Origin: Cladobotryum mycophilum
Lineage: Eukaryota > Ascomycota > Sordariomycetes > Hypocreales > Hypocreaceae
Direction: 5' to 3'
Assembly (NCBI GenBank): GCA_036429605.1
Contig: JAVFKD010000015.1
Coordinates: forward strand, 1,573,421 to 1,637,420
Length of the DNA stretch: 64,000 nt
This document shows positions 59,970 through 64,000 of this stretch, in pieces (the first letter of the stretch is position 1; each line of letters opens with the position of its first letter). A program made the translations under genes and the position numbers. The notes below the pieces were generated by a model. That model was not told the DNA's origin. It did no database searches and was given only the letters and a program-made list of their open reading frames with translations.

Positions 59970-61817
59970 TCACCATCGACTCGTCTCCCATTCCACAATC
60001 CACGAGCAGCAAATCTTCAGCCTCTGCCGCACACTCGACGTCCCCAACAGCTTATACTTTTCAACATCCTTGACGGGGAGTATGCTCGCGAACCACCAGG
60101 GAAACGTAGCCGGGTTGCTGGGCTGCTCGCCATATACGCGGAACATCCGCTGCGTCAGCCAGGGGACGCTTGCCTCCCCCATGCGATCGACAAAGGACGT
60201 CGCAAAGTCCATGAGGTGCTGCGTGGACATGCGCTGCATATCCGCGACCGAAATTTTATCAGCTTGCCCTTCTCGCCCGGAGTTAGCGGATTGATTGTGA
60301 CTGGCTTTGAGGGCCTCATCAGTACCCTGGTGGCCGGCGTGGCCATTATTGTTCTCCAGGCCGACGCCGGCGGCAGGCATGACTTCTGCTGCTTCGACGG
60401 CCTCTTCGTCCTCCAGGCTCATGTCGTCCACCCTCTCGGTGCTGCAGACGGCGTAGCCGTCTAGGGACCCGTGACGCAGCACTTTGAAGCGCGAGACTCC
60501 GACCGTTTCTATGAGGCTTCGCCCGTCTGGGTAGAACTGCACGTTGGCGATTCGAAGCATCGTCCCCAGTTCGTGGAAGTCGGCATCGCCAGAGTGCAGC
60601 TGCGGCCTGGGCAGGACCATGCCAAACATCTTGTTGCCCTCCAGCGCCCTCCTGACCATCAACCGGTATCGAGGCTCGAAAACGTGTAGGAATGTCGGCA
60701 TCTCAGGGAACGCGAGGGTGCAGACGAAGAGGGGAACCTCGAGCTGCTGCTGATTGACATGGTGCTCCAGCAGGCCGGCCGCCCGTCTCGCAGCCAGCTC
60801 GTCCACCCAGAACGTCTCGATGATGTTGGTGATAGTGGAATTTGATGGGCACAAGTCCCTGTCGAGCAGTGGGCTGATGCTCAGTGGACGACGACATATG
60901 GGGCAGTAGCGTGAATGGTCGAGGATCCGATGCAGGCATGATCGACAAAATGTGTGACCACAGCCTGTTGTTAGCGGTTCGAGGAACAGGGCATAGCAGA
61001 CCTGGCAATCCATCTCGCTGCGGGCCGACTGTTGGATCTTTTGCAGGACGTCCAGCTCCAGGCTCTCGGACTCTGATGATGATGATGATACTGCTCCTCC
61101 ATTGTTTTTGGTCGTATTGACTGGTGATAAGTCGCGATATGACACTTCCGCGTCGATATTCAATTCACCATCCTCTGCAAGAGCCCAAGTCGCTACCGTT
61201 TTGCTCCCGCAGACCATCTGTGGGGTCGCGTCCTCGTCCCTGAGCGACGTGATGCCAGCCACCGCCCAAGGGTCCAACACCACAACCTGCGTCGACACCT
61301 CCAGCTCCCGTGCATCGTCCTCCTTCTTCCTCATTTCATTCCTCGCCAGCTCAGAGACCTTGTTCAGGATGACGTCGACCCTACAGTCGGTAACGACGTG
61401 CTCTTTACCGCACCCCGCAAAGGGACACCGGAACCCCTCCTGTCGATCGGACAGCGCAGGATACGAGATACTTTGCCGCGGGTACGTGTCTGGGAGGCAT
61501 TTCTTGCACACGCTTTGCCCGCAGGGTAGGGTGACGGCGTCTGTAAAGGGCTGAGAACAGATGCGGCACTGGAATAGTCGAACAATATCGCGGGCTCCTT
61601 TGGTGATTTTATTCTCATACTGGCCGTGAGAATTCACTGGGCTGCTGCCCTCTTCTTCTGCCTCTGTGGCCCTTTCCAATCCCTCCATAGTATTGATTGG
61701 TGACACTGCAGGCGGTAGTGGTGGTGATGATGGTGGGGGTGGTTGACTTGTGCCATTTTGTCCTGCCATGGCCGGCAAATGTCCGTTGGCATCCAACTCT
61801 GAGTGATTTGATGACAT
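59970..61817 (-). CDS. CrgA/CarS-type RING-finger and LON-domain protein (LONRF-like)
   Basis: A single exon of 615 codons starting at the ATG MSSNHSELD. The first 80 residues are Pro/Ser-rich and disordered. RING 1 spans about 84-137 (CRICSQPF .. CGQSVCKKC .. CPFAGC) and RING 2 about 271-309 (CQVC .. CGHTFCRSC .. CPICRR). The LON substrate-binding domain follows from about 359 to 590 (PLFVCTLAFPEMPTFLHVFEPRYRLM ..), interrupted by an acidic Asn/Gly-rich insert. No Lon ATPase or protease domain is present, although such genes are often annotated as ATP-dependent proteases. Known relatives are Mucor CrgA and Fusarium CarS, ubiquitin-ligase-type repressors of carotenoid synthesis, and vertebrate LONRF proteins. 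No carotenoid genes lie nearby, so the target is open. The stop codon lies inside a donor-like GATG|GTGAGT sequence, so a further 3' exon cannot be ruled out. Confidence 0.9.
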   Translation of the reverse strand: MSSNHSELDANGHLPAMAGQNGTSQPPPPSSPPLPPAVSPINTMEGLERATEAEEEGSSPVNSHGQYENKITKGARDIVRLFQCRICSQPFTDAVTLPCGQSVCKKCLPDTYPRQSISYPALSDRQEGFRCPFAGCGKEHVVTDCRVDVILNKVSELARNEMRKKEDDARELEVSTQVVVLDPWAVAGITSLRDEDATPQMVCGSKTVATWALAEDGELNIDAEVSYRDLSPVNTTKNNGGAVSSSSSESESLELDVLQKIQQSARSEMDCQVCYALFLEPLTTGCGHTFCRSCLHRILDHSRYCPICRRPLSISPLLDRDLCPSNSTITNIIETFWVDELAARRAAGLLEHHVNQQQLEVPLFVCTLAFPEMPTFLHVFEPRYRLMVRRALEGNKMFGMVLPRPQLHSGDADFHELGTMLRIANVQFYPDGRSLIETVGVSRFKVLRHGSLDGYAVCSTERVDDMSLEDEEAVEAAEVMPAAGVGLENNNGHAGHQGTDEALKASHNQSANSGREGQADKISVADMQRMSTQHLMDFATSFVDRMGEASVPWLTQRMFRVYGEQPSNPATFPWWFASILPVKDVEKYKLLGTSSVRQRLKICCSWIVEWETSRW

Positions 61818-64000
61818 TTGTGTTTTCTGGGCCAGTGGCCCTGATGTTGATGTCTTTATTTATTTATTTATTTGTAATTGATGCGGTATGGTGACGTGTC
61901 GTTTTTTATAATAGTCGTAGACTCGTCTGGCGGCTCGCATCGATGCCATTCGCACTTTGACCCCCAGTCCCCCAAGTGAATTAGCTTGAGCGACTGCCAA
62001 GGCCGATGGGCGTGACAGTAAAGCGTGAGGTTATATTCAGCAAGACTCTGTCTTGATGTGTTGTCGTTTGAAGAGTTCGCCGCGAGACTCTGGAGTTTAT
62101 ATATATATATAGATATATAGATATATAGGTATATATATATATGTATACTGCAACGGCACGGAGGTGGATCCAAAGTCCTTGCGGAATATCCCCCCTCCCA
62201 GTTTCTATCGCAAGAACAAACGTAAGACGCACGACTCGACCGTACCATGCAAACAACCGAGTTGGGGCAGTCCAACAATGATAGATTTTTTTGCGTGCAG
62301 TGCGAGTCAAGCAAGACGATGTTTGGGAAGAACAAAAACAAAGCAGCCAAAGAAATAAAAAATAGTTATACAAATAATAGAGAAAAGGGAACTTGCATAT
62401 AATAGATAATAGTGTACCGAAACTATTTAGCACACACATGCATCGGTGTATGCGCTAGAAGGTCTAGACATGGATCGATCATCGTCATACATCTGGGCGA
62501 CCCTGGGAACGGAGTTCGTCATGGAATAAATGAGCCAATGGAGGGAGATATGTCACTGGGGTTATCAATGGAGATTTGTTCCATGATAACAAACAACTCA
62601 GTTGAGGGTTACAGCCATGGATAATTAATGCGTGTTGGGTTTGCTCGAAAAACTGATTCGGCACTCCTCAAGTTTGAAGTGAAGCCTCTTTTTCTCTCTC
62701 TTTCTTTGCGATCATCTATCTCACAGAGTAAACACAACATAGCAATTCAATTAATTCACGCCTATTTACTTGCTTGCTTAATGGAACTAATTAGGGGACT
62801 TGTCGAAACCAGCAATGCATCCAATCCGGCCCTCACACTAACTATAACATGCATGGCACACACACACCCTTCTTTCTCGCGCAGAGACGCCAGCTCCGAC
62901 AGATTTCCAATACAACTGAGACTGACGTCAAGAGTGAATCCTTTTCTGCACCCATCATAGGTTAGTTGTCGTAGTATTTACAGATGCTAGTGAGCCAATA
63001 TCACGCATATAAGCCCATTCTTGCATACCAGCCCTTCCCTAAACTCCCCAAGTCAAAACTCCTCCCCTCCCCCACCCATCCCCCAAAGGCCTAGAACGAG
63101 CAACTGGTCTTACATTTGCTCTCCGTCTCTTTCATCTCATTGGGAGAAAATGCCCTTGCGTCCGAGGCTTTCCAATATCGCCAAGCCGGAGCGCGTGCCC
63201 CCCTCACAAAAAAAAAAGGAAAAAGAAAAAGAGACCCAATGCAACGCACACTAGATGGAGAGAGGGTCTCGACGATCAGGGTTCTACACGTCACCACTCG
63301 TTGCCACACGCTGGAGGAATTGGTGTGACAGGTTCAGCCCTTTTTTCCATATCCGTACGGATGCATAAAATGGATGTCTTGGATTTTTGTTCCTAGAGGA
63401 TCTGTCGCCGCATTGATAACCGATTGTAAAATAAGTAGAAAGAAGAAAACAAAGGCCAAGAGGGTATGAGAGCCCGAGAGTGATCATCATCTGCCCCCTT
63501 GCATGTTCGGGTTCCGCCAGTCTTTACTCGTAACATCAAGTGGGAAGTCCTATTCCAAGGCTTCCTCTCTCCCCTCCTCCTCTCATGCAGGGCCTCCTAC
63601 CTGGTTGTCTGTCCCGCCAAGTCCTGGTCTGAATAGCATCCTCCACTGCCTGCCTGCCTGCCTGCCTGGGCAAGCAAGCATACCCAAGACACGATGACGC
63701 ATCATTCCAACATCTTCTCGAATAAAAAGGACCATTTTTGGACTCTATGCAAGATCGCCAGTGTCCCTGGACTCATTTTCCACCATCGTATTCAGAGCGA
63801 GGCATGGCATGCATACGCGCGCATTGATGTTTTGTTATCCGTTCTGGCGGTGGAGGCGGTGTTGGACTGGGCATGGAGGGGGAGGGGGAGGGGGATGAGT
63901 TGGCTGCATCCCCTGTAGAGGTGTGAGTGAGCAATCATCCCATCAACTTGCCCCGCGTTCCAGTCTTGGAGGGGCAGAAAAGCAATCACATATGACTGGA
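61818..64000. other. Intergenic, upstream of the RING-LON gene
   Basis: No supported gene to the end of the window. It contains a TTTA run at 61857-61872 just before the start codon, an AT-dinucleotide repeat (62099-62147), CCTGCCTGC repeats near 63645-63670 and GGGGGA runs near 63875. Open frames are short and overlapping. Confidence 0.55.
62099..62147. repeat. (AT)n microsatellite
   Basis: TATATATAT tracts with interspersed AGATATATAG and GTATATAT units; can form hairpins. Lies about 0.3 kb upstream of the RING-LON start codon. Confidence 0.8.

Overview
The window looks like nuclear DNA of a filamentous ascomycete, most likely a Sordariomycete and probably Hypocreales (inference). The reasons are short GT-AG introns of about 46-110 nt with CTAAC-type branch sites, compact multi-exon genes of Pezizomycotina-type families, very long low-complexity intergenic stretches, and a lineage-specific tandem family of 2EXR-like genes. 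I see no viral, plasmid, CRISPR, rRNA or tRNA sequence.

Layout. 1-3306 is a long leader/promoter for a CBF1-type bHLH-zipper factor (3307-4282, +). 4283-9182 is a convergent spacer whose base skew flips in the middle. 9183-11219 (-) encodes a DUF2841/YDR124W-like nuclear-type protein. 11220-26037 is a 14.8 kb stretch with microsatellites and no gene I can support. 26038-31359 (-) is a six-exon YCF1-type ABC-C vacuolar transporter. 32275-33268 (-) is a DUF1749 alpha/beta hydrolase (SidJ-type family). It is divergent from TTI1 (33873-37127, +), which converges on an NPY1-type NADH pyrophosphatase (37306-38591, -). Next come a PQ-loop vacuolar amino-acid transporter (40204-41497, +), TIM23 (42945-43708, +), a conserved protein of unknown function (45163-46596, +), dephospho-CoA kinase (47400-48211, +, apparent frameshift) and a Lys/Glu- then Trp/Gly/Asn-rich disordered protein (48700-51071, +, apparent frameshift near the start).

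51472-59124 (-) holds four head-to-tail copies of one three-exon gene family (LPxE..IW N-terminus, 2EXR/DUF7730-like) at about 2 kb spacing. Only the second copy (53521-54995) reads open throughout; the others carry a frameshift, a frameshift and an in-frame stop. 59970-61817 (-) is a CrgA/CarS-type protein with two RING fingers and a LON domain. 61818-64000 is intergenic.

Most genes are unrelated housekeeping functions: TORC/PIKK assembly, mitochondrial import, CoA synthesis, NAD(H) turnover and vacuolar transport. There is no operon or biosynthetic cluster. The parts that most deserve a second look are the decaying tandem array, the Trp-rich candidate Argonaute-hook tail, two apparent single-base deletions at homopolymers in neighbouring genes, two GC-AG introns, a 23-nt microexon, a spliceable upstream ORF, and the large gene-poor block.
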